Shown: positions 36,078-44,886 of the stretch, piece after piece
How the letters are laid out: every line of letters starts with the position of its first letter
How positions within the stretch are numbered: the first letter of the stretch is position 1
DNA from: Desulfovibrio piger ATCC 29098
GTDB lineage: Bacteria > Desulfobacterota > Desulfovibrionia > Desulfovibrionales > Desulfovibrionaceae
Assembly: GCF_000156375.1 (NCBI RefSeq)
Contig: NZ_DS996359.1
Coordinates: forward strand, 737,316 to 801,315
Direction of reading: 5' to 3'
Length of the DNA stretch: 64,000 bases
Notes under the pieces: generated by a model
Told to the model about the DNA's origin: nothing
The model's database searches: none
Seen by the model: only the letters and a program-made list of their open reading frames with translations
Program-made: the position numbers and the translations under genes

Positions 36078-36115
36078 GAAAAAGGGTGACGGTCTTTGCG
36101 ACTGTCACCCTTTTG
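36078..36115. terminator. Bidirectional terminator between the acyltransferase fusion and dnaJ
   Basis: GGGTGACGGTC (36084-36094) pairs with GACTGTCACCC (36100-36110), with A5 before and T4 after the hairpin, so it has T-tracts in both directions. The open frame of dnaJ as sequenced runs into this hairpin and ends at 36105, which argues that the true dnaJ stop lies earlier. Confidence 0.85.
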
Positions 36116-37289
36116 CATCAATGCTTTGGGGAAAGGAGGGGATCCGTCCTCGTGCGCATCCGCGCCCTAGTCCAGCCCCATTTTTTTTGCCCAGCTTCTT
36201 GCCCAGCTTTTTGACCTTGTCCAGCGGGCTTTCGCTTTCCAGGCGTTCGAATTCACGCAGCAGCTCGGCCTGCTTTTCCGAGATACGGGTGGGGGTCAGG
36301 ACTTTGACTTCCACCAGCAGGTCGCCGCGGTTGCTGCGGCCGGGGTAGGGCATGCCCTCGCCCTTGAGGCGCAGCAGGGTACCGCTCTGGATGCCCTTGG
36401 GGATGTCCAGGGGCAGCGGGCCCTTGAGGCCGGGCACATCCACGCGGTGGCCGAGGGCCGCCTGTACGAAGCTGATCTCGCAGGTGTAGATGAGATCCTG
36501 GCCCTGGCGTTCGTACTTTTTGCTGGGCTCCACATGCAGGACCACATACAGGTCGCCTGGAGGCCCCCCGTGCTCGCCGGGTTCCCCTTCACCGCGCACA
36601 CGCAGGCGGGTGCCGGTGTCCACACCGGCAGGGACGCGCACCACGATCTCGCGGCGTTCTTCCACGATGCCCTGGCCCTTGCAGCGGGGGCAGGGCTTTT
36701 TGATGACCTGACCGGTACCCTGGCAGGTGGAGCAGGGCATGGCGATCTGGAAGAAGCCCTGGGAATGGCGCACCTGACCGGTGCCGTGGCACTGGGGGCA
36801 GGTCTCAGGCTGGCTGCCCGGGGCGGCACCGCTGCCGGAGCAGTCGGGGCAGGTCACGTGCTTGGGCAGGGTCAGGGGGATCTCGTCGCCCGTGGCGGCC
36901 TGCTCGAAGGTGACTTTCAGGTTGTAGCGCAGGTCGGCGCCCTGCATGGGACGGGGACCGCGTGCGCCGCCGGCGGAAGCAAAGCCGAAAAGATCGCCGA
37001 AGATATCGCTGAAATGGGCGAAGATGTCTTCGTTGCTGGTGAAGCCCCCACCGCCCATGCCGCCCTGCACGCCGGCATGACCGAAGCGGTCATAGCGGGC
37101 GCGCTTTTCGGCGTCGCGCAGGACGTCATAGGCCTCGGCAGCTTCCTTGAACTTTTGTTCGGCTTCGGCGTCACCGGGGTTGTGGTCGGGATGGTAGCGC
37201 ATGGCCAGCTTGCGATAGGCTTTTTTGATCTCGTCCTCGCTGGCGCTGCGGTCCACCCCCAGAACTTCGTAATAGTCTCGCTGTGCCAT
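36105..37289 (-). CDS. dnaJ: DnaJ-family co-chaperone, 3' end probably frameshifted
   Basis: 394 residues as read. The N-terminal J domain has the HPD motif ([13 protein letters not shown]), followed by a G/F-rich linker (GGMGGGGF, ~75-90). Four zinc-finger repeats follow ([32 protein letters not shown], ~150-215), then the substrate-binding C-terminal domains. It is the Hsp70 (DnaK) partner. The last ~23 residues look unnatural. They follow a run of eight A (minus strand, 36188-36181). With seven A the frame would read KKMGLD and stop at 36170-36168. As read, the frame runs into the terminator hairpin. It starts 5 bp after rpoZ. Confidence 0.93.
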   Translation of the reverse strand: MAQRDYYEVLGVDRSASEDEIKKAYRKLAMRYHPDHNPGDAEAEQKFKEAAEAYDVLRDAEKRARYDRFGHAGVQGGMGGGGFTSNEDIFAHFSDIFGDLFGFASAGGARGPRPMQGADLRYNLKVTFEQAATGDEIPLTLPKHVTCPDCSGSGAAPGSQPETCPQCHGTGQVRHSQGFFQIAMPCSTCQGTGQVIKKPCPRCKGQGIVEERREIVVRVPAGVDTGTRLRVRGEGEPGEHGGPPGDLYVVLHVEPSKKYERQGQDLIYTCEISFVQAALGHRVDVPGLKGPLPLDIPKGIQSGTLLRLKGEGMPYPGRSNRGDLLVEVKVLTPTRISEKQAELLREFERLESESPLDKVKKLGKKLGKKNGAGLGRGCARGRIPSFPQSIDAKG

Positions 37290-37294
37290 GGCCT

Positions 37295-37534
37295 CTAGCC
37301 TTCGTTCTTGGCGGGCTCCTGACCTTCGGGCAGGGGATTGTACAGGCTCATGTCGTCAGGCAGCACCTTGCCCGCGGCGATCTCGCGCAGAGCGGTCACG
37401 GCTTCCTTGTTGCGGCTTTCGATGAGGGGCTCATAGCCTTCACGGTACTGGCGCACACGCTTGATGGCCATCTGGACCAGCAAAAAGCGGTTGTTCACGC
37501 GTTCCTGGCAATCTTCCACAGTAATGCGGGCCAT
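37295..37534 (-). CDS. rpoZ: DNA-directed RNA polymerase omega subunit
   Basis: 79 residues. [20 protein letters not shown] and the helix [31 protein letters not shown] match omega, which helps beta-prime folding and ppGpp response. The C-terminal tail is short and acidic. A GGAGGAAC ribosome-binding site precedes the ATG. dnaJ begins 5 bp after its stop, so the two share a transcript. Confidence 0.95.
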   Translation of the reverse strand: MARITVEDCQERVNNRFLLVQMAIKRVRQYREGYEPLIESRNKEAVTALREIAAGKVLPDDMSLYNPLPEGQEPAKNEG

Positions 37535-37761
37535 AGTTCCTCCGGCTTGCCCGCGAGACAGCGGGCGGAGTGTAAAAATGAATGCCGCCGTACCCGACAG
37601 CAGCGGGCGCGGCGCAATAGGGGCAGAACTCTTTGCCTGCCCAAGCGAGTTATGCTATTGGTCTTTTGTGCGGCTGTCAAGGCCGGAGACCCGGAAAATC
37701 GTCCCTGCCTGTCCGCCGCCCCCGATCAACGCACTACATGCCCTGCGGGGCAGGAGGACAT

Positions 37762-38523
37762 ATGCGCGAAAAACGCTCCTATGCGCAGGAGGTCTGCGTC
37801 AAGAGCGCCGGCAAGGCCATGCAGCAGACAGGCATGATCTGGCCCGGCTGCCGCATCGGCGTGGCCGTTTCCGGCGGGGTGGACAGCTTCGTGCTGCTCA
37901 AGACCCTGCATATCCGGCAGGGCATCGTGCCCTTCCGTTTCGAGATCATGGCCATCCATCTCAACCCCGGTTTCGACCCGCAAAGCCATATGCCGCTGGC
38001 CGCCTGGCTTTCGCAGCACGGCATCCCCTCGCATCTGGAAGTGACGGACTTCGGCCCGCACGCCCATTCGGCCGAGAACCAGCGCCGTTCCCCCTGTTTC
38101 CGTTGTGCCTGGCTGCGCCGCAAGCGTCTGTTCGAGCTGTGCTCGCAGTACAGGCTCACCCATCTGGCCCTGGGGCACAATGCCGAGGATCTGGTCTCCA
38201 CCTTTTTCATGAATTTGTGCCGCAACGGCCGCGTGGACGGCATGAGCATGAACGAGCCCTTTTTCGGCGGCAAGCTGCATCTGATCCGGCCGCTGCTGCT
38301 GGTGGAGAAGAAATACATCATCAAGGCCGCCAAGCAGTGGGAGCTGCCCCTGTGGGCCAATGCCTGCCCTTCGGCCGGCAACACCGCCCGCAGCGACATG
38401 AGCGAGACCCTCAAGGCCCTGTACGGCGTGGCCAAGGATTCCCGCCGCTGCATCCTCAATGGGCTGAGCCGCTGGCAGCTGGAAAAGAACAGCCTGCCCG
38501 ATGTGGCGGATGAGGAAGATTGA
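37762..38523 (+). CDS. TtcA-like tRNA thiolation protein (adenine nucleotide alpha hydrolase family)
   Basis: 253 residues from an ATG with an AGGAGG site. The PP-loop GVAVSGGVDSFVLLKTL (near residue 34) activates a tRNA base by adenylation. CFRCAW (CxxC near 113) and a further cysteine near 204 (ANACPSAGN) fit the three cysteines that bind a [4Fe-4S] cluster in TtcA/TtuA proteins. HLALGHNAEDLVSTFFMNL is the second family motif. The likely role is 2-thiocytidine or 2-thiouridine synthesis in tRNA; which base is uncertain. It is divergent from rpoZ, 227 bp away. Confidence 0.8.
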   Translation: MREKRSYAQEVCVKSAGKAMQQTGMIWPGCRIGVAVSGGVDSFVLLKTLHIRQGIVPFRFEIMAIHLNPGFDPQSHMPLAAWLSQHGIPSHLEVTDFGPHAHSAENQRRSPCFRCAWLRRKRLFELCSQYRLTHLALGHNAEDLVSTFFMNLCRNGRVDGMSMNEPFFGGKLHLIRPLLLVEKKYIIKAAKQWELPLWANACPSAGNTARSDMSETLKALYGVAKDSRRCILNGLSRWQLEKNSLPDVADEED

Positions 38524-38770
38524 GCGGGGCCGGAAGGATGCCCGAGGGGTGCCTCACTCACTGCTGTGCCGATCCCGTAACTTTGGGCATCGCTCACGGG
38601 CAACGGCCCTGCGGGGTGGCATCCGCTCCGCTCCCGCGTAGGAAAAATGACCTTCCCATCGCATGCTCTCTCCTCCAAGTCCCATTTTATTCAGGCTTGA
38701 GAGAACGGAGAGCGGCGTTTTCCGTAAATATTTTACCCCCCTGCCATAGGGGGGCCATGGAACGGCAAAA

Positions 38771-38796
38771 GGGCAGCCCACGGGCTGCCCTTTTTT
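38771..38796. terminator. Hairpin terminator downstream of the TtcA-like gene
   Basis: GGGCAGCCC (38771-38779) pairs with GGGCTGCCC (38782-38790), followed by six Ts. Four As precede it, so it may also work leftwards. It lies about 250 bp past the TtcA-like stop. Confidence 0.75.
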
Positions 38797-38954
38797 CATG
38801 TATGCAAGATGTCCTTTTACGGGAGCGCTCCGCGTGGGGGGCCCTGGCCCAGGCTGTTCCAGCGGGCAAAAACGCACCTGCCGGGACACAGGCCGCAGGA
38901 CATATGCGTCCCAGGCGTGACAAGATGTCCTGCCCGTCGCCCGAAGGCGGGGAC

Positions 38955-39050
38955 CGCCCATCCGGACCGGAAGAAAAGTTTTTGGGAGGAGTGGGGGAGC
39001 ATGAGGGGGAGAGGAGACCTTTTTTCAAAAAGGTCTCCTCTCCCCCTCAT
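38955..39050 (-). repeat. Dispersed intergenic repeat, copy C (inverted), with a 50-bp near-perfect palindrome
   Basis: Reading leftwards: a 24-bp perfect stem with a 2-base loop (39050-39001), a C-rich spacer, CCCAAAAACTTTTCTTCCGG at 38978-38959 and then the CCGGTCC block. The order hairpin, C-rich spacer, AAAACTTTT, TTCCGGTC is the same as in copies A and B. The hairpin lies 43 bp past the TPR gene stop and may terminate that operon. Confidence 0.7.
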
Positions 39051-39093
39051 CAAAACTACACTGCCTCAGGGCAGCGATGGCGCGCGTCGTATG

Positions 39094-39720
39094 CTAGACG
39101 CCCTTGGCCTTGAGCTCTTCCAGGAAGCCCTCGGGCACTTCAAAGCCCAGCTCGGCGGCCTTGCTGGCGGACTGGCGGGCTTCGGCGTACTTGCCGAGGT
39201 CGAACTGGGCAAGGGCCATGTTGTTCCAGGCGGGAGCAAAGGCGGGTTCCTTGTCCAGGATCTCCTTGCAGAGCTTTTCGCAGGCTTCGAAGTCGCCCTG
39301 CATGTAGTAGGCGGTGGTCAGGGCGTTCTTGGCCTGCACGAAGTCGGGATCCCACTTGAGGGCCTTCTTCAGGGCGGTGATGGCCTTGTCCGGCTCGCCG
39401 CGCTGCAGGTGCACGAAGGCGATGTTGCTCCACGGCACGGGGAACTTGGCGCGGCACTGGGCGGCTTCTTCATTGTAGCGCAGGCAGCCTTCCAGGTCGC
39501 CGCGTTCCAGGCAGATGCCGCCGAGCTGCACGTAGGCTTCGGCCAGGTGGGGGGAGTTGCGCACGGCGTTGAGCAGGGCCTCTTCGGCGCCCACGAAGTC
39601 ACGCTTGCTCAGCAGGGCCAGGCCCAGGTTGTAGTGATGGTTGGCGCACTGCTCGTTGGCCGCGATCTCCATCTTGAGGTCGGCAATATATTCGTCGATA
39701 TCGTCGTAACGCTGTTTCAT
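39094..39720 (-). CDS. Tetratricopeptide-repeat protein
   Basis: 208 residues, without signal peptide. About five TPR units are visible from residue 25 on, e.g. CANHHYNLGLALLSKRDFVG, AEAYVQLGGICLERGDLEGC, PVPWSNIAFVHLQRGEPDKA, QAKNALTTAYYMQGDFEACE and APAWNNMALAQFDLGKYAEA. It is presumably a cytosolic scaffold. Its start overlaps the stop of the upstream unknown gene by 4 bp (ATGA). It is the last gene of the fdx-ykgJ-unknown-TPR set. Confidence 0.88.
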   Translation of the reverse strand: MKQRYDDIDEYIADLKMEIAANEQCANHHYNLGLALLSKRDFVGAEEALLNAVRNSPHLAEAYVQLGGICLERGDLEGCLRYNEEAAQCRAKFPVPWSNIAFVHLQRGEPDKAITALKKALKWDPDFVQAKNALTTAYYMQGDFEACEKLCKEILDKEPAFAPAWNNMALAQFDLGKYAEARQSASKAAELGFEVPEGFLEELKAKGV

Positions 39721-40121
39721 AGGATGTGGCCCTCTTTTTTCAGCAGATCATGATACCAGAGGCAGAAGTCGGTGATGCCCTGGAATTTTTCGTCACGGTT
39801 CACAATACCCAGAGCGCATTCCAGCACGCCGCGACCATAGTCGTTGCCGTACTGCTCGTTCCTGGCGGCCTTGAGCTGGAGGAACTCGCGCACCAGCTGC
39901 TGGGTAGTGCGCTTGGTCACGTCCAGGCGTACGTCCAGAGGATCGTTGGGCTTCTGGAAGGGGTCCCAGTTATCGTAGCCGATGCGGTCCACGAACTTGC
40001 GGCGCCGCGGGTTCATGCGCTCGTAGATCTCACGCTTGAGCTGTTCCTGTTCCTCGTTGAGGCGCTGGGGCGTGCCGTCGCGGAACACGGTAGCGGGAAT
40101 GAAACTGAGCTCGGAAGGCAT
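39717..40121 (-). CDS. Conserved-looking protein of unknown function
   Basis: 134 residues, soluble, highly charged, with no domain I recognise. Noteworthy segments are LNEEQEQLKREIYERMNPRR, FVDRIGYDNWDPFQKPNDP and the C-terminal FCLWYHDLLKKEG. No cysteine motif or signal peptide. Position between the YkgJ-type Fe/Zn-cluster protein (10 bp upstream) and the TPR protein (4-bp overlap) suggests a shared task in this operon. Confidence 0.75.
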   Translation of the reverse strand: MPSELSFIPATVFRDGTPQRLNEEQEQLKREIYERMNPRRRKFVDRIGYDNWDPFQKPNDPLDVRLDVTKRTTQQLVREFLQLKAARNEQYGNDYGRGVLECALGIVNRDEKFQGITDFCLWYHDLLKKEGHIL

Positions 40122-40131
40122 GGTGCGCTCC

Positions 40132-40800
40132 CTATTTTTCAGGCTTGGCCGGGCCGATGCCCAGGTAGGCCTCGTCGTAATTGGTGATGAGTGCCATGGA
40201 GAGCGGCACGTAGACTTCGTGCAGCTCGCGGAAGCGGCTGTTGACGGTGCGGCCGATCTCGCGGCTCAGGTCTTCCAGGCGGCTCTGGATCTTGTCCAGA
40301 TAGACGGTGGGGTACTGCTTGCCCTTTTCGAAGGCGGCGAAGCCGCAGACGTGGCCCTGGCCGGCGATGGCGGTGGGCACGCCGTAGAGGCGACAGGTGA
40401 TGGGACGGGCCTGGTAGAGCAGGCAGCGGTCGTCATCGCCCAGCAGGGGGCAGCGGCACTTGATGCGCGCGGCTTCTTCCATGATGGCTTCGGGGCTCTT
40501 GCCGGACTTTTCTTCCCGGAAGAGCTCGCGCTTGAGGCGGGTCAGATGACGGTCGGTCTCGGCGGCCCTGGTCAGGATGGCCGAGCGCTGCGGACCGTAG
40601 TCGAAAGCCTGCTGGAAAGCCCGGTTGATGTACATGGCCTCCACCAGGGAAAGGTCGAACAGGGCATGACAGCAATCGCTGCAGCCTTCCTTGCAGGTGA
40701 CGCACTGGGCATGGTCGTGCCGGATACGTTCGAACACGGCGTCACAGCTGGCGCGGAGTTTTTCGTATTCGGCAAAAATGGGCTGAAGATCAGGAATCAT
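40132..40800 (-). CDS. YkgJ-family cysteine-cluster protein
   Basis: 222 residues from ATG 40800. The N-terminal third carries CVTCKEGCSDCCHALFDLS (C-x2-C-x3-C-x2-CC), and the middle has CRCPLLGDDDRCLLYQARPI and TCRLYG, the usual YkgJ (UPF0153) set of cysteines thought to bind zinc or an Fe-S cluster. Function is unknown in the family. Some in-frame codons upstream to 40878 are unlikely to be translated. It lies 87 bp after a 2[4Fe-4S] ferredoxin, which could be its redox partner. Confidence 0.85.
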   Translation of the reverse strand: MIPDLQPIFAEYEKLRASCDAVFERIRHDHAQCVTCKEGCSDCCHALFDLSLVEAMYINRAFQQAFDYGPQRSAILTRAAETDRHLTRLKRELFREEKSGKSPEAIMEEAARIKCRCPLLGDDDRCLLYQARPITCRLYGVPTAIAGQGHVCGFAAFEKGKQYPTVYLDKIQSRLEDLSREIGRTVNSRFRELHEVYVPLSMALITNYDEAYLGIGPAKPEK

Positions 40801-40887
40801 TGGGGTCGTTCCGCTGGTTATGAAAGTGCCGCCAGACGAAACGCCCGGCGGCACTTTGATTTGCAGGTGCTTGGGCACCCTTAGGGC

Positions 40888-41076
40888 TTAGGCTTCTTCA
40901 ACGGTGATGGCGCTGGTTTCACAGACTTCCACACAGGATTCGCAGCCCAGGCACTCTTCGGAGTTCACGGGTTCGGACTTGCCGTCCTTGATTTCGTAAA
41001 CTTCCACGGGGCAAACGTCCACGCATTCGCCACAGCCCACGCACTTGTCGGTATCGACATTCACATTGTAGCCCAT
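40888..41076 (-). CDS. 2[4Fe-4S] ferredoxin
   Basis: 62 residues from the ATG at 41076, preceded by CTGGAGG. Two cluster motifs CVGCGECVDVCP and CLGCESCVEVCE (each CxxCxxCxxxC), giving eight cysteines for two [4Fe-4S] clusters; the second motif ends CE rather than CP. It is a small cytosolic electron carrier like Desulfovibrio ferredoxins. First gene of the operon that continues with the YkgJ-type protein. Confidence 0.93.
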   Translation of the reverse strand: MGYNVNVDTDKCVGCGECVDVCPVEVYEIKDGKSEPVNSEECLGCESCVEVCETSAITVEEA

Positions 41077-41223
41077 TGTGTCCTCCAGATGTTGAAACGT
41101 ACGTTTCTTGTAGTCCTCGGGGGGAGGGGTCTCCCCACCCAAGGGAATGCATAGCGTCCCCCCCCTTGGGCTGTCAAGGGAAGATTTCTTTGCACATCGT
41201 CGCAGGGGACGTGTCCGGCGCGT

Positions 41224-42579
41224 TTATTGCAGCAGCACGCGCGCGTAATACGGACGGCCGTCACGGACGATCTGCATCAGTACCTGATTGGCCAGGCGTT
41301 CCCGGCGGAACGCGTTGACCAGATCGGCGGTGGTGCGGATGCGCATGCCGCCGATGGCCGCGATGACGTCACCGGGGCGCAGGAAATCCGTGGGGCCGGG
41401 GCGGCGCGTCTCACGCACCAGCATGAGGCCGTCGGCCTCGCGCACGCGCAGGCCCCAGCTCTCCTGCATGAGGGACAGGGCCGTGGCATCGTCGAAGGAG
41501 GCGGGCTTCACGCGGATCTTTTCCGGCTTGTCGCCGCGCAGCACGCCCAGGGTCAATTCGGCGCCGGGCACCTGGTTGCGCAGGATGTTCACGTATTCGC
41601 GGCGGTCGCGCACGGGCGAGCCGTTGATGCTGTCGATGACGTCGCCGGGCTCGATGCCGGCCTTGTCCGCCGGGCTGCCGGGGTAGAGACGGGTGACGAT
41701 GATGCCGCGGGGCTCGCGCAGGCCCAGGGCCATGGCCATGCGCTGGTCCACGTCGTCGGCGGCCAGGCCCAGCCACAAGGGTGCTACACGGCCCTGGCCC
41801 ACAAGGTCATCCATGACGCGACGGGCCTTGTTGACCGGGATGGCGAAGCCGATGCCCTCGCCGCGGGCATGGACGGCGGTGTTGATGCCCACCAGACGGC
41901 CTTCGAGGTTGAGGAGGGGACCGCCGCTGTTGCCGGGGTTGATGGCGGCATCGGTCTGGACAAGGTCGGTGAAGACGCCGCTCTCGCTGCGGATGGTACG
42001 GCCCAGAGCCGAGACCACGCCCGTGGTGACGGTGTGGTTGAAGCCGAAGGGGTTGCCGATGGCGATGACGGTCTCGCCGGGCATGAGGTCGGAGGAATCG
42101 CCCAGGGGCACGGCGGGCAGGTCATGGGGGCCCTGGATCTCCAGCACGGCCAGGTCGAAGTCCGGCTCCGCGCCCTTGACCACGGCGGGGAACTGGCGGC
42201 CGTCCTGCAGGTGGATCATGACCTCGTCACCACCGGCGATGACGTGGGCGTTGGTCAGCACCAGGCCGCGCTTGCCGTCCACGATGACGCCGGAGCCGAG
42301 GCTCACGCGTTTTTGCCGGCGGGGCTGGTCGAAGCCCGGGCCGAAACCGAAAAACTGTTCCATGGGCGAGATGCGCTGGCGCTCCACCACATGGGTGCTG
42401 GTGATGTTGACGACGGCGGGGGCCGTGGCCTGGACGGCGCGCACCACAGGGGTCATGCGCGGGCTGGAATCCGGCACGGGCGCGGCGGCAGGGGCCGTGG
42501 CCGTACAGAGCAGGGCCAGACAGGCCAGGGTGCCTGCGGCACGGCGCAGGCCGAGGAACAGGGAAAACGACGGATGCAT
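41224..42579 (-). CDS. HtrA/DegP-type periplasmic serine protease
   Basis: 451 residues from ATG 42579 (GGAG site). A Sec signal peptide (RRAAGTLACLALLCTATAPAAA) precedes a trypsin-like domain with the catalytic triad: His in LVLTNAHVIAGGD (near 122), Asp in DFDLAVLEIQ (near 152) and Ser in DAAINPGNSGGPLLNLEG (near 228). Two PDZ domains follow (~265-360, GIIVTRLYPGSPADKAGIEPG; ~375-450, RPGPTDFLRPGDVIAAIGG). This is the DegP/DegQ layout for periplasmic quality control. It is a single gene, divergent from cobT. Confidence 0.93.
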   Translation of the reverse strand: MHPSFSLFLGLRRAAGTLACLALLCTATAPAAAPVPDSSPRMTPVVRAVQATAPAVVNITSTHVVERQRISPMEQFFGFGPGFDQPRRQKRVSLGSGVIVDGKRGLVLTNAHVIAGGDEVMIHLQDGRQFPAVVKGAEPDFDLAVLEIQGPHDLPAVPLGDSSDLMPGETVIAIGNPFGFNHTVTTGVVSALGRTIRSESGVFTDLVQTDAAINPGNSGGPLLNLEGRLVGINTAVHARGEGIGFAIPVNKARRVMDDLVGQGRVAPLWLGLAADDVDQRMAMALGLREPRGIIVTRLYPGSPADKAGIEPGDVIDSINGSPVRDRREYVNILRNQVPGAELTLGVLRGDKPEKIRVKPASFDDATALSLMQESWGLRVREADGLMLVRETRRPGPTDFLRPGDVIAAIGGMRIRTTADLVNAFRRERLANQVLMQIVRDGRPYYARVLLQ

Positions 42580-42802
42580 GGTCAACTCCGTGATCGTTGC
42601 GGATGGAAAAAGGACGGGAAGGCCGAAAAGGCAGGGGAGCGGGCCGCCGTGGACGGACAGCGGCGATGGCGTGCCGTTGTCCGGGCGGGCCACGCCCGAT
42701 GCGGTCTTTCCCGCAGGATCCGCCTTTTCTAATACAGGCCGTCACGCAGGTAAAGACGGGCCACGCTTGCGCCGGGCCGGGCAAGACGTTACACAGAAAA
42801 AC

Positions 42803-43900
42803 ATGAAACAAGTTCCCGTATATCGTGAGGCTGTGGAAGTGCCCGCCCTGCCGGGCCTCTTTATCCGTCCCCTGGAGAGCTCCCTGCTGGAGAAGGCCCA
42901 GGCCCATCTGGACAACCTGACCAAGCCGCGCGGCAGTCTGGGGCGCCTGGAAGAACTGGGCCGGCGCCTGTACGCCATGGCCGGAGGCGTCACTCCCCTG
43001 AACGTGACTCCGGCCCTGATGCTGACCGTGGCCGGGGACCACGGCGTGACGGCCCAGGGCGTCTCGCCCATGCCGCAGGCCGTGACCCGCCAGATGACGC
43101 GCAATTTCCTCAACGGCGGCGCGGGGGTCAACGTGCTGTGCCGCAGCAGCGGCATGGATCTGCGCGTGGTGGATGCCGGGTGCGCCGGTGGTCCCTACGA
43201 GCCGCACGAGCTGCTCATCGACCGCCGTCTGGGTGACGGCACCGCCGACATCAGCAAGGGCCCGGCCATGAGCCGCGAGACCTGCCTGCAGGGCCTGCGT
43301 CACGGCGTCGCCCTGGTGGAGGAGTTCGCGGACAAGGGCTATCGCTGTTTCGGCACCGGCGAGATGGGCATCGGCAACTCCACGCCGGCCACGGCCATCA
43401 ACTGCGCGCTGTTCGGTTTCGACCCTGACGAGGCCACGGGCCCGGGGGCCGGTTCCGATCCCGAGCGGGTGCGCCACAAGGCCGCCATCGTGCGGCGCGC
43501 CCTGGAGGTCAACGCCGCGGCCCTGAAGGGCGACGGGGTGGACATCCTGGCCGCGCTGGGCGGTTTTGAGCTGGCCATCATGGCCGGCATCATGCTGGGG
43601 GCCGCGTCGCGTTCCCTGCCCATCCTGGTGGACGGCTTCATCTGCAGTGCCGCCTATGCCGCCGCGGTGCGCATCTGCCCGCTGGTGGCCCAGTACGCCA
43701 TCCTGTCCCATGCCTCGGCCGAACCCGGCCATGTGCCCGCCCTGGGCGCGCTGGACGGCGGCAGGCCCCTGCTGCACCTGGACATGCGGCTGGGCGAGGG
43801 CACCGGCGGCGCCGTAGCCTATCATCTGCTGCGCTGCGCCGTGAACATCTTCAACGAGATGGCCACCTTTGCCGAAGCGCAGGTGGACGAAGGCCTGTGA
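42803..43900 (+). CDS. cobT: Nicotinate-nucleotide--dimethylbenzimidazole phosphoribosyltransferase
   Basis: 365 residues, usual length. It makes alpha-ribazole phosphate (or its analogue with another lower-ligand base) for the cobamide nucleotide loop. Seen: LDNLTKPRGSLGRLEEL near residue 37, LTVAGDHGVTAQGVSPMP near 74, CFGTGEMGIGNSTPATA near 183, and LDMRLGEGTGGAVAYHLL near 328 with the catalytic Glu. The upstream 220 bp, shared with divergent htrA, shows no cobalamin riboswitch. An ABC ATPase overlaps its stop codon. Confidence 0.96.
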   Translation: MKQVPVYREAVEVPALPGLFIRPLESSLLEKAQAHLDNLTKPRGSLGRLEELGRRLYAMAGGVTPLNVTPALMLTVAGDHGVTAQGVSPMPQAVTRQMTRNFLNGGAGVNVLCRSSGMDLRVVDAGCAGGPYEPHELLIDRRLGDGTADISKGPAMSRETCLQGLRHGVALVEEFADKGYRCFGTGEMGIGNSTPATAINCALFGFDPDEATGPGAGSDPERVRHKAAIVRRALEVNAAALKGDGVDILAALGGFELAIMAGIMLGAASRSLPILVDGFICSAAYAAAVRICPLVAQYAILSHASAEPGHVPALGALDGGRPLLHLDMRLGEGTGGAVAYHLLRCAVNIFNEMATFAEAQVDEGL

Positions 43901-44886
43901 TGGAGAGCGGGACCAGGGACGACGTGCTGACGCTGGAGGATGTGCGCTGCCATTTCCCGGTGCGTCAGGGCATGCTGGGCGAAGTGCGCCATCTGCGGGC
44001 CGTGGACGGGGTGGATCTTGTCCTGCGGCCCGGCCAGAGCCTCGGGCTGGTGGGCGAGTCCGGCTGCGGCAAGTCCACGCTGGGCCGTCTGGCCTGCGGC
44101 CTGCAGCGTCCCACCGGCGGCCGCATCCTGTTCCGGGGCGCGCCGCTGCCGTCTGCCGGAGCGGGCAGCATGGCGGCCGGGCGCATCCAGATGGTCTTTC
44201 AGGATCCGTTCTCTTCCCTCGATCCCCGCTGCACGGTGGGCACCTCGGTGGAGGAGAGCCTGCTGGCCGGGGAACGACTGAGCCGCAAGGAACGCCGGGA
44301 GCGGGTGCGGGACATGTTCGCCACCGTGGGCCTGGCCGGTCTGGAGCGCCGCTATCCGCACGAGTTCTCCGGTGGCCAGCGGCAGCGCATCGCCGTGGCC
44401 AGGGCGCTCATGACCCATCCTGACCTCATCGTCTGTGACGAGCCCGTTTCGGCGCTGGATGCCTCGGTGCAGGCACAGATCCTCAACCTGCTGCGGCAGG
44501 TGCAGGAGGACTTTGGGCCCGCCTATCTGTTCATTTCCCACGATCTGGCCGTGGTGGGCTTCATGTGCCCCCGTATCCTGGTCATGTATCTGGGCCGCTT
44601 CGTGGAAGAGGGCCCGCGCGAGCGCCTGCTCCGGGAGCCCGCCCACCCCTATACCCGCGCCTTGCTGGCCTCGGTGCCTTCCTTTGAGGATCTGCGCGAC
44701 GGCAAAAGCCCGGTGCGTGCGCCCCAGCAGAACATCCGGGGCGAGCTGCCGAGCCCGCTGGATCCGCCGCCGGGCTGCCGTTTCCATCCCCGCTGCCCGC
44801 AGGCCACGGAACGCTGCCGTGAGGAAGCACCGCAGTGGAAGGAGCTGGAGCCTGGCTGGCGGGTCCGCTGCCATCTGTATGGATAA
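43900..44886 (+). CDS. Oligopeptide/dipeptide-type ABC transporter ATP-binding protein (OppF/DppF-like)
   Basis: 328 residues, starting in the ATGA overlap with cobT. Walker [12 protein letters not shown] near residue 50, Q-loop [13 protein letters not shown], signature [15 protein letters not shown] near 155, Walker [13 protein letters not shown] near 178, and H-switch FISHDLAVV. The C-terminal extension with [14 protein letters not shown] is the oligopeptide-family zinc/cysteine segment. Neither permeases nor the usual OppD partner or binding protein is present nearby. Coupling to cobT is odd. The partner subunits must be encoded elsewhere. Confidence 0.92.
   Translation: MESGTRDDVLTLEDVRCHFPVRQGMLGEVRHLRAVDGVDLVLRPGQSLGLVGESGCGKSTLGRLACGLQRPTGGRILFRGAPLPSAGAGSMAAGRIQMVFQDPFSSLDPRCTVGTSVEESLLAGERLSRKERRERVRDMFATVGLAGLERRYPHEFSGGQRQRIAVARALMTHPDLIVCDEPVSALDASVQAQILNLLRQVQEDFGPAYLFISHDLAVVGFMCPRILVMYLGRFVEEGPRERLLREPAHPYTRALLASVPSFEDLRDGKSPVRAPQQNIRGELPSPLDPPPGCRFHPRCPQATERCREEAPQWKELEPGWRVRCHLYG

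Larger units (their letters stand above)
38524..39093. other. Intergenic region between the TtcA-like and TPR genes
   Basis: 570 bp between convergent genes. It contains the plus-strand terminator at 38771-38796 and an inverted copy of the dispersed repeat at 38955-39050. No gene is supported. Confidence 0.55.

Noticed and set aside
42580..42802. Cobalamin riboswitch before cobT
   Set aside because: I could not find the B12-box or the characteristic conserved segments in this 220-bp region.
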